Positions 14,870 through 23,435 of a DNA stretch of 64,000 nt are shown one piece after another; position 1 is the first letter of the stretch, and every line of letters starts with the position of its first letter. The translations under genes were made by a program, and so were the position numbers. Source of the DNA: Actinobacteria bacterium IMCC26207 (GTDB lineage: Bacteria > Actinomycetota > Acidimicrobiia > Acidimicrobiales > Microtrichaceae); NCBI GenBank assembly GCA_001025035.1, contig LCZK01000002.1, positions 62,001-126,000 of the forward strand. The letters are read 5' to 3'. The notes below the pieces were generated by a model. It had not been told where the DNA came from. It ran no database searches and was given only the letters and a program-made list of their open reading frames with translations.

Positions 14870-16684
14870 TTACTGCTGCAGGCCTTGAATCGCTTGGCTT
14901 ACGGCCAGATTCAACTGCTGATGCACTGTCAGGTTTTGCTCGCGATCTGTACCAACGATGATGATTCTGGGACCGCCACGAGTGAGCGCTCCGGCAATGG
15001 CTGCTTGGACTCCAGTGCGAGTAGTCACTCGCTCAGCCGGGATGTGATGCGCTTCGGCAATCTTGACTAGGTCCACTCGGTGAGGTGTTCCGTAGAGCTG
15101 CTCAAAGCGTTGCGTCTCGAGCAACTCATGGGCCGGCAGAAAAGAAAATATGCCACCCCCGTCGTTATCAATCACCAGGATCACCAGATTCACCTGCCGC
15201 TGCATCAAGCCAATCAAGCCATTGGTGTCATGGAGGAACGCAATATCGCCGATGAGTAGCGCTGTGGGCGCACCCATCAGTGCTGCACCGACTGCAGTAG
15301 ATGTCACCCCGTCTATTCCGTTTGCGCCCCGGTTGCAGAGAACCCGCAAACCCGAACGGGGTGGCGAATACCACTCGGCATCGCGCACGGGCATTGAGGA
15401 TGAGAGCACCAGTATCCCATCGGCGTCCAAGAGGGTGAAGAGGTCCACCGCCACGCCCGGCTCACTGGCCACAAGCTGCTGAGCGAGCACTGCGTTCATT
15501 GCACGCACAGCGAGCCGCTCGGCTGTGATCCACCCGGAACGCCAGGCCGCAGGGGCTTGATGGTCCACTACTGATCGAAGCTGATTGCAGAAGGTTTCAA
15601 TGTCGACCGGGAGCTTCTGATTGAGAACGGCGTCTGGGTCTGGGACAGACCCAAACGGATCTATTCCGATTTTCAATGCAGGTGCACCTGTGACCCAAGC
15701 GTTGAGCGCCTTAGAACTCAACAAGCCTCCTAGCCGAAGGATGACTTCGGGCTGCTGAGCTGCGGCAAACTCTTCGGATCGCAGCAGAGCATCAAAGGCA
15801 GTAATCGTCCCCTCCTGCTCAATTCGACATCCCGAAGCGGGGTCTGCAATGACGATCCATCCAAGGTGTTGTGCAAGTGCATGAATTGCTTCAACCTCAC
15901 TCGGGGTTCGCGCAGCTCGCACGCCAGCGATGATGACTCCTGTGCGGCCACTGATTGCAACTCCGAGTCGGGCTAGTTCCTCGTCAGGAACTCCCCACTG
16001 TGCACCAGTAGTCGGAGTGGATCCATCGGATGGACCGGGGAGAGGCTCGCGCTGGGCTGGCAACTCCCCCGCTACTCCTATCAAAGGTTCCCGGAAGGCA
16101 AGATTGACGTGAACTGGACCGGGGTGCTCTCCGAGGGTTCGCAGCCAGCTATCCCGAGCCAAGTCGCGCCACCAGGGTGCCCCGGCGAGAGCTGGAACTC
16201 CCGGTTCGCAATACCATCTGACTGCTGAACCATACAGATCTCGCTGGTCAATCGTCTGCGGTGCACCAACCCCGTGTAGCTCGGGTGGTCGATCCGCAGT
16301 CAGCACAAGCAACGGGACAAATGCCTGATGGGCCTCGATGACAGCAGCATGAAACTGCGCCGCTGCAGTTCCGCTCGTGCAGAGCAACATCGCAGCGCGA
16401 CCAGTAGCCAGACCCAAACCCAGCGCCATGAACGATGCCGATCGCTCGTCATGATGTACATGAACGCGAACGCGTGCATCCTGCGCTGCGGCTAGTGCCA
16501 TGGGAGTTGAGCGAGAACCAGGACAGATCACCGCATCGGTGAGACCCAGCCTGACCCATTCGTCGATCAGTGTTGCGCAATAGGTCGCTGCCACGTCGGC
16601 CCCTGGCACATCGGCCACTGGCACATCGGCTCCCGTCACGGGAGTGTCAGCCTTGGGCCCACCGAGAGGTTGTTGCTGTGCCAT
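14870..16684 (-). CDS. menD: 2-succinyl-5-enolpyruvyl-6-hydroxy-3-cyclohexene-1-carboxylate synthase
   Basis: A ~604-residue ThDP enzyme that adds succinic semialdehyde (from 2-oxoglutarate) to isochorismate. Seen: ICPGSRSTPMALAAA, the ThDP glutamate region VHHDERSASFMALGLG, CTSGTAAAQFHAAV, LTADRPPELHGVGAPQTIDQ and the C-terminal cofactor segment IDNDGGGIFSFLPAHE. A GTG at 16696 would add four residues; the ATG at 16684 fits the promoter spacing better. Residues 10-35 contain a short repeat (Ala-Asp-Val-Pro type) encoded by three 15-bp units. Divergent from menH with a shared promoter region. Confidence 0.94.
   Translation of the reverse strand: MAQQQPLGGPKADTPVTGADVPVADVPGADVAATYCATLIDEWVRLGLTDAVICPGSRSTPMALAAAQDARVRVHVHHDERSASFMALGLGLATGRAAMLLCTSGTAAAQFHAAVIEAHQAFVPLLVLTADRPPELHGVGAPQTIDQRDLYGSAVRWYCEPGVPALAGAPWWRDLARDSWLRTLGEHPGPVHVNLAFREPLIGVAGELPAQREPLPGPSDGSTPTTGAQWGVPDEELARLGVAISGRTGVIIAGVRAARTPSEVEAIHALAQHLGWIVIADPASGCRIEQEGTITAFDALLRSEEFAAAQQPEVILRLGGLLSSKALNAWVTGAPALKIGIDPFGSVPDPDAVLNQKLPVDIETFCNQLRSVVDHQAPAAWRSGWITAERLAVRAMNAVLAQQLVASEPGVAVDLFTLLDADGILVLSSSMPVRDAEWYSPPRSGLRVLCNRGANGIDGVTSTAVGAALMGAPTALLIGDIAFLHDTNGLIGLMQRQVNLVILVIDNDGGGIFSFLPAHELLETQRFEQLYGTPHRVDLVKIAEAHHIPAERVTTRTGVQAAIAGALTRGGPRIIIVGTDREQNLTVHQQLNLAVSQAIQGLQQ
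16590..16634 (-). repeat. Three 15-bp tandem units in the menD 5' end
   Basis: gccacgtcggcccct, ggcacatcggccact and ggcacatcggctccc (plus-strand reading) encode Gly-Ala-Asp-Val-Pro-type pentads at the MenD N-terminus, outside the conserved fold. Confidence 0.85.
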
Positions 16685-16694
16685 AACTTGTTCC

Positions 16695-16704
16695 ACCCTA
16701 CGGT
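16695..16704. promoter_or_regulatory. Overlapping back-to-back -10 boxes for menD and menH
   Basis: accctacggt contains TACGGT on the plus strand (16699-16704, 8 nt before the menH ATG) and TAGGGT on the minus strand (16700-16695, 10 nt before the menD ATG). The boxes overlap at the central TA. Confidence 0.5.
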
Positions 16705-16712
16705 GTATCGCA

Positions 16713-17540
16713 ATGAGTTCGGAACTGAGCCTTGACGCAACTACAACATCGCTTGCTGCTCGATCCTTGGGGAGCAGGCCCTACGCACGCGTGTTTGTGC
16801 ATGGTTTCGCCCAGACATCTCGTTGCATGGGGCCCTTTGGGGACCTGCTCGCAGAGTCCGACGGCTTGCTCGCAGTTGATGCACCTGGCCACGGCCGCTC
16901 GGTTGAGCATGGCGAAGCAAGCATCGCCCAGGGTGCCGAATTATTATGCGCTACTGCGGGAAGGACTCAGTACATCGGCTATTCGATGGGTGGTCGCATC
17001 AGCCTGCAAGCAGCCATCACTCACTCGGAACTTGTCAGCTCGCTGGTTTTGATTGGTGCAACAGCGGGCATCGAGGATCAGCAGGAACTTGCTCAGCGAC
17101 GGGAGTGGGATTATCAGCAGGCGGAACTGCTTGAGCAGGTTGGCCTTGATGCATTCCTGCAATCCTGGCTTGATCAACCCCTTTTTGTTGGCCTGCCAGA
17201 AGGTGCACGCTTCGAGACTGAACGCAGGACAAATACTGTTGAGGGCCTAGCGGCAAGCCTTCGCTCCGCAGGTACCTCCTCGATGAGTCCACTGTGGGAT
17301 CGACTGCACCTCATCCAATGCCCTGTGCTTGTTCTGACTGGCGAACGAGACACTCGTTACTGCGAGGTTGCCGAACATCTGGTTGCAGGGATTGGCAGCG
17401 CCGCCACTCATGAGATCATCGCTGGGGCGGGCCACGCTGCACACCTTGAGCAGCCCGAAGCGACTGCAGCAGCAGTGCTGAAGTTTCAGGATCCGACTGA
17501 AGCGCCAATCCAGAGTCCAACAGACAACAACAACGCATAG
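16713..17540 (+). CDS. menH: 2-succinyl-6-hydroxy-2,4-cyclohexadiene-1-carboxylate synthase (MenH-like alpha/beta-hydrolase)
   Basis: A 275-residue alpha/beta-hydrolase that in the menaquinone pathway eliminates pyruvate from SEPHCHC. Seen: VFVHGFAQTS, DAPGHGRS, the nucleophile elbow IGYSMGGRISLQ typical of MenH, the acid in TGERDTRYCEVA and the catalytic His in AGAGHAAHLEQP. The ATG at 16713 is chosen because the upstream frame is the antisense of menD. The last 18 codons overlap the 3' end of menA on the other strand by 55 bp and are low-complexity. Position between menD and menA supports the role. Confidence 0.88.
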   Translation: MSSELSLDATTTSLAARSLGSRPYARVFVHGFAQTSRCMGPFGDLLAESDGLLAVDAPGHGRSVEHGEASIAQGAELLCATAGRTQYIGYSMGGRISLQAAITHSELVSSLVLIGATAGIEDQQELAQRREWDYQQAELLEQVGLDAFLQSWLDQPLFVGLPEGARFETERRTNTVEGLAASLRSAGTSSMSPLWDRLHLIQCPVLVLTGERDTRYCEVAEHLVAGIGSAATHEIIAGAGHAAHLEQPEATAAAVLKFQDPTEAPIQSPTDNNNA

Positions 17541-18442
17541 ACAATCTGCACTTGTCCGGTTCGAACCAACACTGGAATCAGCGCCGGTCCGCGAGCGCCA
17601 GACAGCACCTGCGTAATGGGCTGACGGGCCGGCACGATGGCTAGTAGCGCCAACACTGCAACGGGCCTGCCGCTCAGTCCTGCTAGGAGCGGAACCATGG
17701 CTACGGGAAGCACGATCAGTAGCACGTAGAGAATTCTTGTCTTCTGGTCTCCGAGTCGCACGGCCAACGTCTTTTTTCCTACCACTGTGTCGCCAGGAAT
17801 GTCTCGCAGGTTGTTCACCACTAAGAGCGCTGTTGCCAAGCACCCCATGGCTACTCCTGCACCAAGGCTCAGCCAAGACAATGATTCGGTTTGGACAAAA
17901 GTTGAGCCCATGGTTGCCACCAAACCAAAGAACACAAAGACAAAGATCTCGCCGAACCCCGCGTAGCCGTACGGGCGATTCCCTCCGGTATAAAACCATC
18001 CCGCAGCGATTGCGGCGAGCCCCACAAAGATCAGCTGCCAGTCAACAAAGATCACCAGTGGCAAGCCACAGATTGCAGTCAGCGCAAAGCAGATCAACAT
18101 CGCGCGCTTGACCTCTGAGGGTGTGGCCAAACCGGAACCCACTAACCGAGGTGGTCCTGTTCGTGAAGATGGGTCATCAGTCCCGCGCTTGCCGTCGCTG
18201 TAATCGTTCGCGTAGTTCGTGGCGATTTGCACAAATACGGCAACCCCAAGCGCACAGGCCACAATCCAGACTTGGATCCCTTTCAACACACCAGCCGATG
18301 CTCCTGCTGCTACTGCAGTACCAACAAGGACCGGAGCGATAGCAGCCGGCAGGGTTCGCGGGCGGGCCCCCAGAATCCACTTCTTCCAGTTTGTGGGAAG
18401 AGGCGGCTTATCTTGTCTTTGGTTGGCGACAGGGCTGTTCAT
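17486..18442 (-). CDS. menA: 1,4-dihydroxy-2-naphthoate polyprenyltransferase
   Basis: A 318-residue UbiA-family membrane prenyltransferase attaching the isoprenoid chain to DHNA to form demethylmenaquinone. The two Asp-rich motifs are seen: NYANDYSDGKRGTDD (about residues 75-89) and NNLRDIPGD (about 205-213), with eight to nine hydrophobic segments. The YTGGNRPYGYAGFGEIFVF segment is typical of MenA rather than of other UbiA proteins. ATG start; convergent with menH and overlapping its end. The product is the substrate of MenG at 11807. Confidence 0.94.
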   Translation of the reverse strand: MNSPVANQRQDKPPLPTNWKKWILGARPRTLPAAIAPVLVGTAVAAGASAGVLKGIQVWIVACALGVAVFVQIATNYANDYSDGKRGTDDPSSRTGPPRLVGSGLATPSEVKRAMLICFALTAICGLPLVIFVDWQLIFVGLAAIAAGWFYTGGNRPYGYAGFGEIFVFVFFGLVATMGSTFVQTESLSWLSLGAGVAMGCLATALLVVNNLRDIPGDTVVGKKTLAVRLGDQKTRILYVLLIVLPVAMVPLLAGLSGRPVAVLALLAIVPARQPITQVLSGARGPALIPVLVRTGQVQIVYALLLSVGLWIGASVGS

Positions 18443-18454
18443 CTTTGGAAGATG

Positions 18455-18934
18455 TTAGAACTCCTGCTCATCGAGCAGGGCACATGCCTGAGGGTGAGCC
18501 CGCAGGGAATCGAGCACAACCTCGGCTTCTTCACCGAAGAACCGAGTTGCGGCCCCCAATCGATTATGGCGTCGCAGCCCTCGAACTCGCACCTCAACAA
18601 TCTGAAGTCCGCCTCGGCGAAGTAATTGCAAACGTTCGATTCGCTCCCATTCCAAGTGGTAGCTCATGGTCAGGTTTCGACAATGCAGGCCGTCCTCGTC
18701 GAGAGCGGCGCGCTGGGTAACACAACGCCAGGCCAGCACGGCCACAGCGACCAGAGTCAGAACTGCCATGAGGAGCGGAGGCACCGGGTCTGAAGGAGTT
18801 GACTCAAGGCCTGAGTCGGAGCTGCGGAACCAGATCAGCCCAATGGCTGCGATCGGCAACAGGACTGCCAACACCCAAGCAGGTGGCCCAGCGGACAACG
18901 TTACAACTGCCCCCTGATTCGGCCTGTTCTGCAC
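18455..18934 (-). CDS. PH-domain-like small membrane protein
   Basis: A 159-residue protein with two N-terminal membrane helices (about residues 18-36 and 52-70) followed by a cytoplasmic domain with alternating strands (RAALDEDGLHCRNLTMSYHLEWERIERLQLL) reminiscent of bacterial PH domains found beside menA/menE in many actinobacteria. The function of this family is not known. GTG start at 18934 with TAGAGT ending 6 nt upstream. It is 12 nt from menA, so the two could be co-transcribed. Confidence 0.7.
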   Translation of the reverse strand: MQNRPNQGAVVTLSAGPPAWVLAVLLPIAAIGLIWFRSSDSGLESTPSDPVPPLLMAVLTLVAVAVLAWRCVTQRAALDEDGLHCRNLTMSYHLEWERIERLQLLRRGGLQIVEVRVRGLRRHNRLGAATRFFGEEAEVVLDSLRAHPQACALLDEQEF

Positions 18935-18940
18935 TCGGCA

Positions 18941-18950
18941 ACTCTAGGTG
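18941..18950. promoter_or_regulatory. Overlapping -10-like boxes for the PH protein and menE
   Basis: actctaggtg contains TAGAGT on the minus strand (18946-18941, 6 nt before the GTG at 18934) and the weaker TAGGTG on the plus strand (18945-18950), 14 nt before the menE GTG. The central TA is shared, as at 4804 and 16695. Confidence 0.4.
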
Positions 18951-18964
18951 GCACGCTTAGGACA

Positions 18965-20104
18965 GTGCGAGAACTCATTGCCCTTGACCTTCCAGCAGGC
19001 CCAGCATTCCTTCAGGCGCTCATCAGCGTCTGGGAAGACGGTGATGCTGCGTTGCCGCTTGACCCCAAAGCACCCCCAGCCCACAACGCCGCGATGCTTG
19101 ACTCGATGCGGCCTGCAGCAGTCCTTGACGCTCATGGAGAGCGCCACAAACTGCCGGGATCGCTTCCCGTAGAGGATGGCGATGCGCTTGTGGTGCTCAC
19201 CTCTGGCACGACGGGCGAACCCAAGGGTGCGGTGCATACGCATCAAGGCATCGAGTACGCCGCGTTTTGTAGCTCAACTGCTGCAGGCGTCATCGCCAAT
19301 TCCTGCTGGCTTGCTTGTCTCCCTCTCTCGCATGTGGGTGGACTATCGGTGGTGACCAGAGCAGTTCTGACCGGCACTGAATTGCAGATGCTTGAACGAG
19401 CGGACCCGAAGGGAATAGCAGAGGCACAACGGCAGGGAGCAACCCATGTTTCGCTGGTGCCCACCCTCCTGGGGCGCATTGACCCAGAGCCTTTCCACAG
19501 CATCTTGTTGGGGGGCTCGGCAATCCCTATTGACCGACCTAGCAATACCATTGCCACCTACGGAATGACCGAATCGTTTGGAGGTGTCGTCTACGAAGGC
19601 CTTGCTCTCAACGGAGTCGAGATGCGAACCACACCGGATGGATTGATAGAACTCCGCTCCCCCACCATGTTGCGTTCTTACCGCGATGGCAGCAATCCAC
19701 TCGATGCGCAGGGTTGGCTTCGCACGGGAGATCTTGGGCAGATCGATTCCGCAACCGGAATGTTGACAGTACTGGGCCGAGTCGATGAACTGATCGTGAC
19801 AGGCGGGGAAAAAGTCTGGCCACACACTGTGGAAGCGGTACTGCTTCAACATGGCGCTGTGAGTGAGGTGGCTGTGATTGGCATAGCCGACCCCGAGTGG
19901 GGCCAACGTGTCGTGGCCCTAGTAGTTCCAATGCCAGGTCAGCTTCCTCTGAGCCTGCAAGCCGCACGAGAACTCGTGCGCAATCACTTACCCGTAGCCT
20001 CGGCTCCAAAAGAAATTCGCCTTGTCGATTCGCTGCCGCGGACTTCCGTTGGCAAGCTTCGTAGAATGACACTGACGGAACAACACTCTTCGGGAGAGCG
20101 TTAA
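18965..20104 (+). CDS. menE: o-Succinylbenzoate-CoA ligase
   Basis: A 379-residue AMP-forming ligase, the short actinobacterial form of MenE, which activates o-succinylbenzoate with CoA. Seen: the A3 motif VVLTSGTTGEPKGAVHTH, the ATYGMTESFGG motif, GWLRTGDLGQID, GRVDELIVTGGEKVWPHTVE hinge region and the C-terminal catalytic lysine in PRTSVGKLRRMTL. GTG start. Its substrate comes from MenC, encoded 38 kb away. MenB, the next enzyme, is not in the window. Confidence 0.9.
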   Translation: MRELIALDLPAGPAFLQALISVWEDGDAALPLDPKAPPAHNAAMLDSMRPAAVLDAHGERHKLPGSLPVEDGDALVVLTSGTTGEPKGAVHTHQGIEYAAFCSSTAAGVIANSCWLACLPLSHVGGLSVVTRAVLTGTELQMLERADPKGIAEAQRQGATHVSLVPTLLGRIDPEPFHSILLGGSAIPIDRPSNTIATYGMTESFGGVVYEGLALNGVEMRTTPDGLIELRSPTMLRSYRDGSNPLDAQGWLRTGDLGQIDSATGMLTVLGRVDELIVTGGEKVWPHTVEAVLLQHGAVSEVAVIGIADPEWGQRVVALVVPMPGQLPLSLQAARELVRNHLPVASAPKEIRLVDSLPRTSVGKLRRMTLTEQHSSGER

Positions 20105-20119
20105 ACGTATGGATGATCA

Positions 20120-20992
20120 GTGAGCGAAACGAACCCAGGCGAGGACAGCGCTACTAGCGCCGAAGAGATCGGTGTGCGGTTCGATCGCGTGGCACTTGTC
20201 GTCAAGCGTCCTACCGACCTGTGGGGAATGATGGCGGAGTCCCTCGGAGGGCGATTCGCTGGAAGCGGAACGGGTCAGGGTTACGGGTGGACGGACCTGC
20301 GCTTCGCAAATGGATTCATCCTCGAAGGTATCCACCCCGAGGCATCCGAAGGCGAAGAAGAGCCCGGCTCAGAAGTAGTGGAGCGGTTCTTAGAGAAGTA
20401 TGGAGTCGGTCCACACCACCTGACATTTATGGTGACCGACTTGGCGGGAATGCTCGCGCGTTTACGTGCAGCAGGAATTGAGGCAGTGGCCGAGAATCAC
20501 GAGGATCCCACTTGGCACGAGGCCTTTCTGCGGCCACGAGATGCACAAGGCGTGGTCCTGCAGTTAGTGCAGATGACCGAACAACCTGCACAGATCCTTG
20601 ATGAGCCAGAAGGGTTTCCAGAGATCGGGTTTGACCACCCCGTTGCGTCACTGGGCCGAGTGGTACACGCCGTTCATGACCTTGCAGCGGCACTGGAGTT
20701 GTTTCGAGATCTTCTTGGCGGCCGAGTGCTCTCATCGGGCGCTGCCATAGACGGAAACCACTGGGCAGAGTTGGGCTGGGGAGGCCCCGGACGATTGCGT
20801 TTGCTCGAAGCGGCGCATGCAGAGATTGCAGAGTGGGTTGGTGACCGCCCCGGACGCGTTCGTCACCTGTTCTTCAATTTCGACGAACCTGGCTACGTAC
20901 CAGGGGCTCACAAAGTTGCTTCAGGTCGCTGGGTTGTTGACTGCGACGAGGTGCTCGGCACCCGCCTTGTGATCTCCTCGAGCGCTCGTTGA
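20120..20992 (+). CDS. VOC-superfamily protein with two domains
   Basis: A 290-residue protein containing two vicinal-oxygen-chelate modules (about residues 18-155 and 158-288). Features are FDRVALVVKRPTDL at the start of the first, HHLTFMVTDLAGMLARLRAAGIE, and LGRVVHAVHDLAAALELFRDLLGG opening the second. Metal ligands of glyoxalase/dioxygenase type are plausible (His in HHLTF, His in RVVHAVH) but cannot be proven complete. Such proteins include methylmalonyl-CoA epimerase-like and dioxygenase-like members; substrate unknown. GTG start, 15 nt after menE, so probably co-transcribed. Confidence 0.75.
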   Translation: MSETNPGEDSATSAEEIGVRFDRVALVVKRPTDLWGMMAESLGGRFAGSGTGQGYGWTDLRFANGFILEGIHPEASEGEEEPGSEVVERFLEKYGVGPHHLTFMVTDLAGMLARLRAAGIEAVAENHEDPTWHEAFLRPRDAQGVVLQLVQMTEQPAQILDEPEGFPEIGFDHPVASLGRVVHAVHDLAAALELFRDLLGGRVLSSGAAIDGNHWAELGWGGPGRLRLLEAAHAEIAEWVGDRPGRVRHLFFNFDEPGYVPGAHKVASGRWVVDCDEVLGTRLVISSSAR

Positions 20993-20993
20993 G

Positions 20994-21758
20994 TTAGAGC
21001 AGCATGCCGCCGTCCACAACAATGCTGGTGCCCGTGATCCACGAGGATGCATCAGAGGCCAAGAACAGCGCTGCACGCGCTATGTCCTCGGGTTCTCCTA
21101 AGCGATGCAGGGGAATCATCTGAGAGATCGCATCTTCGCCTGATTCCCACAGGGCTCGGGCCATGTCTGTCTTCACGAGACCCGGGCACAGAGCATTGAC
21201 TCGTACCCCCGGGGCAAGTTCCTTAGCTAGGGAACGCGTCAGATGCAGCAGCGCTGCCTTTGTCACGTTGTAGTGCCCAATGCTGGTTTCGACGCTCAGG
21301 CCACCGATCGAAGAGATGTTGATGATGTTGCCGCCATGTTCTGCCATGCTCTGCTTCCAGGCCTGCTGCGCCCAGACAAACGCCCCTCGAAGATTGACGT
21401 CATAGGTCTTGTCCAAACGGGGAAGATCAATCTCGATCATGCTGCCCATATATGGATTCGTAGCAGCGTTATTCACCAAAATATCTAAGCGACCGAACCG
21501 CTCGATCGTGGCCGAAACGCAAGCTTCAGCAGCCTCTGGATTTCCGGCGTTCGCCTCAAAGACTGCTACCTGAGCATCACCCACCGAATCGCCAAATCGG
21601 GATTCGATCGCAGCTGCAGTCTCGACAAGAGCCGCCTCTTTACGAGAAGAGATCATGACCTTGGCACCTGCAGCTACAAACTCAGCCGCCATAGCCGCGC
21701 CAATTCCACGTGAGGCACCAGTAATAAGTGCAACTTTGCCATCGAGCCTCAGGTCCAT
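20994..21758 (-). CDS. Short-chain dehydrogenase/reductase
   Basis: A 254-residue classical SDR. Seen: nucleotide loop TGASRGIG, the NNAATNPYMG motif, the catalytic Ser in INISSIGG, YNVTK (catalytic Tyr and Lys) and the C-terminal PEDIARAALFLASDASSWITG with VDGG, as in FabG-like oxidoreductases. The substrate is unknown. It converges on the VOC gene with a single base between the two stops. ATG at 21758 with AAGGGG immediately upstream. Confidence 0.9.
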   Translation of the reverse strand: MDLRLDGKVALITGASRGIGAAMAAEFVAAGAKVMISSRKEAALVETAAAIESRFGDSVGDAQVAVFEANAGNPEAAEACVSATIERFGRLDILVNNAATNPYMGSMIEIDLPRLDKTYDVNLRGAFVWAQQAWKQSMAEHGGNIINISSIGGLSVETSIGHYNVTKAALLHLTRSLAKELAPGVRVNALCPGLVKTDMARALWESGEDAISQMIPLHRLGEPEDIARAALFLASDASSWITGTSIVVDGGMLL

Positions 21759-21794
21759 CCCCTTATTCTGCCCGAAGTACGGGGTTGGGTTTAT

Positions 21795-22778
21795 CTAGAC
21801 CTCATCAATTCGCACGGCCGAACCCCGAGCTAGCGAAAGATCTGCGGCTAGCGCTACCCGCAGGGCATCCTCCGCAGCGCTTCCAGGGCACTGATTTGGC
21901 CCCTCGCCTGCCACGAGGTCGACAAAGGCAGCCATCTCGGCTGCGTAAGCCTGATGGAAACGAACCGGAAAACTTGGGTACGGATCCACAGGCTGCAGGA
22001 CCCCCGGGTCAGCCGAACGCAGTGGCATCTGCGGCCCTAGCCCAGCGCTCAGGGCGTCACGAGAACCAATCACCTCTGTGCGGTGGTCATAACCGACCCC
22101 GTTTTGCCGAGTACCAGTCAGCATTGCGAGAGCGCCACCCTCGAGCGTCATGATTGCAGCTGAGGTATCAACATCCTCGTAGCGGGCAAACATCTCATCT
22201 ACGAGCACTGATCCGCGAGCAACCACGTCAATCGGGGTCCTGCCACTCAGCCAGGCAATCGCGTCAAAATCATGGATATGCATATCGCAAAAGATCGAGC
22301 CAGCCGTGGGCAAGTAGCTCTCATGTGGCGGCTCGTAGTCGTGACAAGCAGCGCGTATCAGGTACAGCTCACCTAGGTCACCGGACTCAACAGCGCGGCG
22401 CATCTTCAAAAAGCCTGGGTCGAACCTGCGGTGAAACCCGACCTGCAGTTCGATGCCTGCTGCGGCTGCGTAGGCAATGGTGGCCTCGGTATCTGCAAGA
22501 TTGAGCGAGATCGGCTTCTCAGAAAAGCAGGGCAGGCCCGCATCGGCGACTGCGCGAACATCTTCAGGGTGGTGAGAGGTCGGGGTTGCAACCACGACGC
22601 CATCGCTACGTGTGAACACCTCTTCGGCGGAGGAACAAACGGTTGCGACTTCTTGAACACGCCTTGCAGCATTGGCATCGGGCTCGTAGACCAGCACCTC
22701 TGTCACTCCTGGCAACTCAGCCAAGTTGATGATGTGGGTCTGACCAATTCGTCCAGCACCCAAAACTCCGATCTGCAT
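21795..22778 (-). CDS. Gfo/Idh/MocA oxidoreductase, inositol 2-dehydrogenase-like
   Basis: A 327-residue NAD-dependent sugar/polyol dehydrogenase. Seen: N-terminal Rossmann GVLGAGRIGQTH, the EKPISLN motif with catalytic lysine, GFHRRFDPGF, and the DMHIHDFDAIAWL motif typical of myo-inositol 2-dehydrogenases. Related proteins act on other polyols, so the substrate is inferred. A good ribosome site (ggtggagc) precedes the ATG. It precedes the SDR by 36 nt on the same strand, so the two may form an operon. Confidence 0.85.
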   Translation of the reverse strand: MQIGVLGAGRIGQTHIINLAELPGVTEVLVYEPDANAARRVQEVATVCSSAEEVFTRSDGVVVATPTSHHPEDVRAVADAGLPCFSEKPISLNLADTEATIAYAAAAGIELQVGFHRRFDPGFLKMRRAVESGDLGELYLIRAACHDYEPPHESYLPTAGSIFCDMHIHDFDAIAWLSGRTPIDVVARGSVLVDEMFARYEDVDTSAAIMTLEGGALAMLTGTRQNGVGYDHRTEVIGSRDALSAGLGPQMPLRSADPGVLQPVDPYPSFPVRFHQAYAAEMAAFVDLVAGEGPNQCPGSAAEDALRVALAADLSLARGSAVRIDEV

Positions 22779-22872
22779 GCTCCACCTTTCGCTAAGAGTC
22801 GCAGAACATTAGCGGTCCACCCATCGCTACCCCGCTTCTATCCCTGCGGGCCAACAATTCAAACGGTGGAGC

Positions 22873-23382
22873 TCAGCCCGGGTCAGCAAGCAGGTGCATG
22901 ACGAGCTTGTCCCCCTTTGCCTCTGCACTAAACGCAAGGGTTGTCCCGGTGAGCGCAAGCGAGGTGCCAGCGCCAGTATCTCGAAGGTTCACATGACGAC
23001 TCAGCCCGAACTTCGTGATCTGTACCTCTGTGTTCCCGCGATCAAAGGTCAGCAGTTTCTTTGTTGGGCCCGAGCCCGTAACCCAATCCAAGATATGAAT
23101 CGAACTGTCGGTGACTGCGACGAGCATGCGCACAGTAAGACCTTGCGACCCTGCACGTGCAGTGCGCGTTGCATGAATTGCCACGCCTGCCCCAACCCCC
23201 GCGGCAAGCGAGTTCTCCGTTACTGCTTCAGCGATGCCAGCCCCAGCTACCGAAGCAACAGCAGTCGCCGCATAATCATCTTGCAAGCCAAATATTCCGG
23301 CAGCTAACACCGGGTCAGGGGTTGACGCCTCTACCCCAAGGATCTGCTCTGCTTTTGCAATGAGTTCAGGTTCGTCATTCAT
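22873..23382 (-). CDS. Uncharacterised protein, Gly/Ala-rich
   Basis: A 169-residue protein starting MNDEPELIAKAEQILG. A Gly/Ala/Val-rich middle (about residues 25-75) is not a clear membrane helix; the C-terminal half (MLVAVTDSSIHILDW, then VQITKFGLSRHVNL and KLVMHLLADPG) has the alternating pattern of a small beta domain. I do not recognise the family. TATGCT ends 6 nt before its ATG, indicating a leaderless promoter, and it is divergent from the DUF255 gene. Confidence 0.7.
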   Translation of the reverse strand: MNDEPELIAKAEQILGVEASTPDPVLAAGIFGLQDDYAATAVASVAGAGIAEAVTENSLAAGVGAGVAIHATRTARAGSQGLTVRMLVAVTDSSIHILDWVTGSGPTKKLLTFDRGNTEVQITKFGLSRHVNLRDTGAGTSLALTGTTLAFSAEAKGDKLVMHLLADPG

Positions 23383-23388
23383 AGAAAC

Positions 23389-23394
23389 AGCATA
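23389..23394 (-). promoter_or_regulatory. -10 box for the uncharacterised gene at 22873
   Basis: TATGCT on the minus strand ends 6 nt before the ATG at 23382. No ribosome site is present. Confidence 0.5.
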
Positions 23395-23423
23395 GGGAAT
23401 CTAGCCAACTCGGCATAGGTGGG

Positions 23424-23429
23424 TATCGT
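23424..23429 (+). promoter_or_regulatory. -10 box for the DUF255 gene
   Basis: TATCGT ends 6 nt before the GTG at 23436. Leaderless arrangement. Confidence 0.5.
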
Positions 23430-23435
23430 GACAGC

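Noticed and set aside
17558-17575. ggttcgaacc, a tRNA T-loop-like word
   Set aside because: It lies inside menA codons; no acceptor stem or anticodon arm can be drawn around it. No tRNA was found anywhere.
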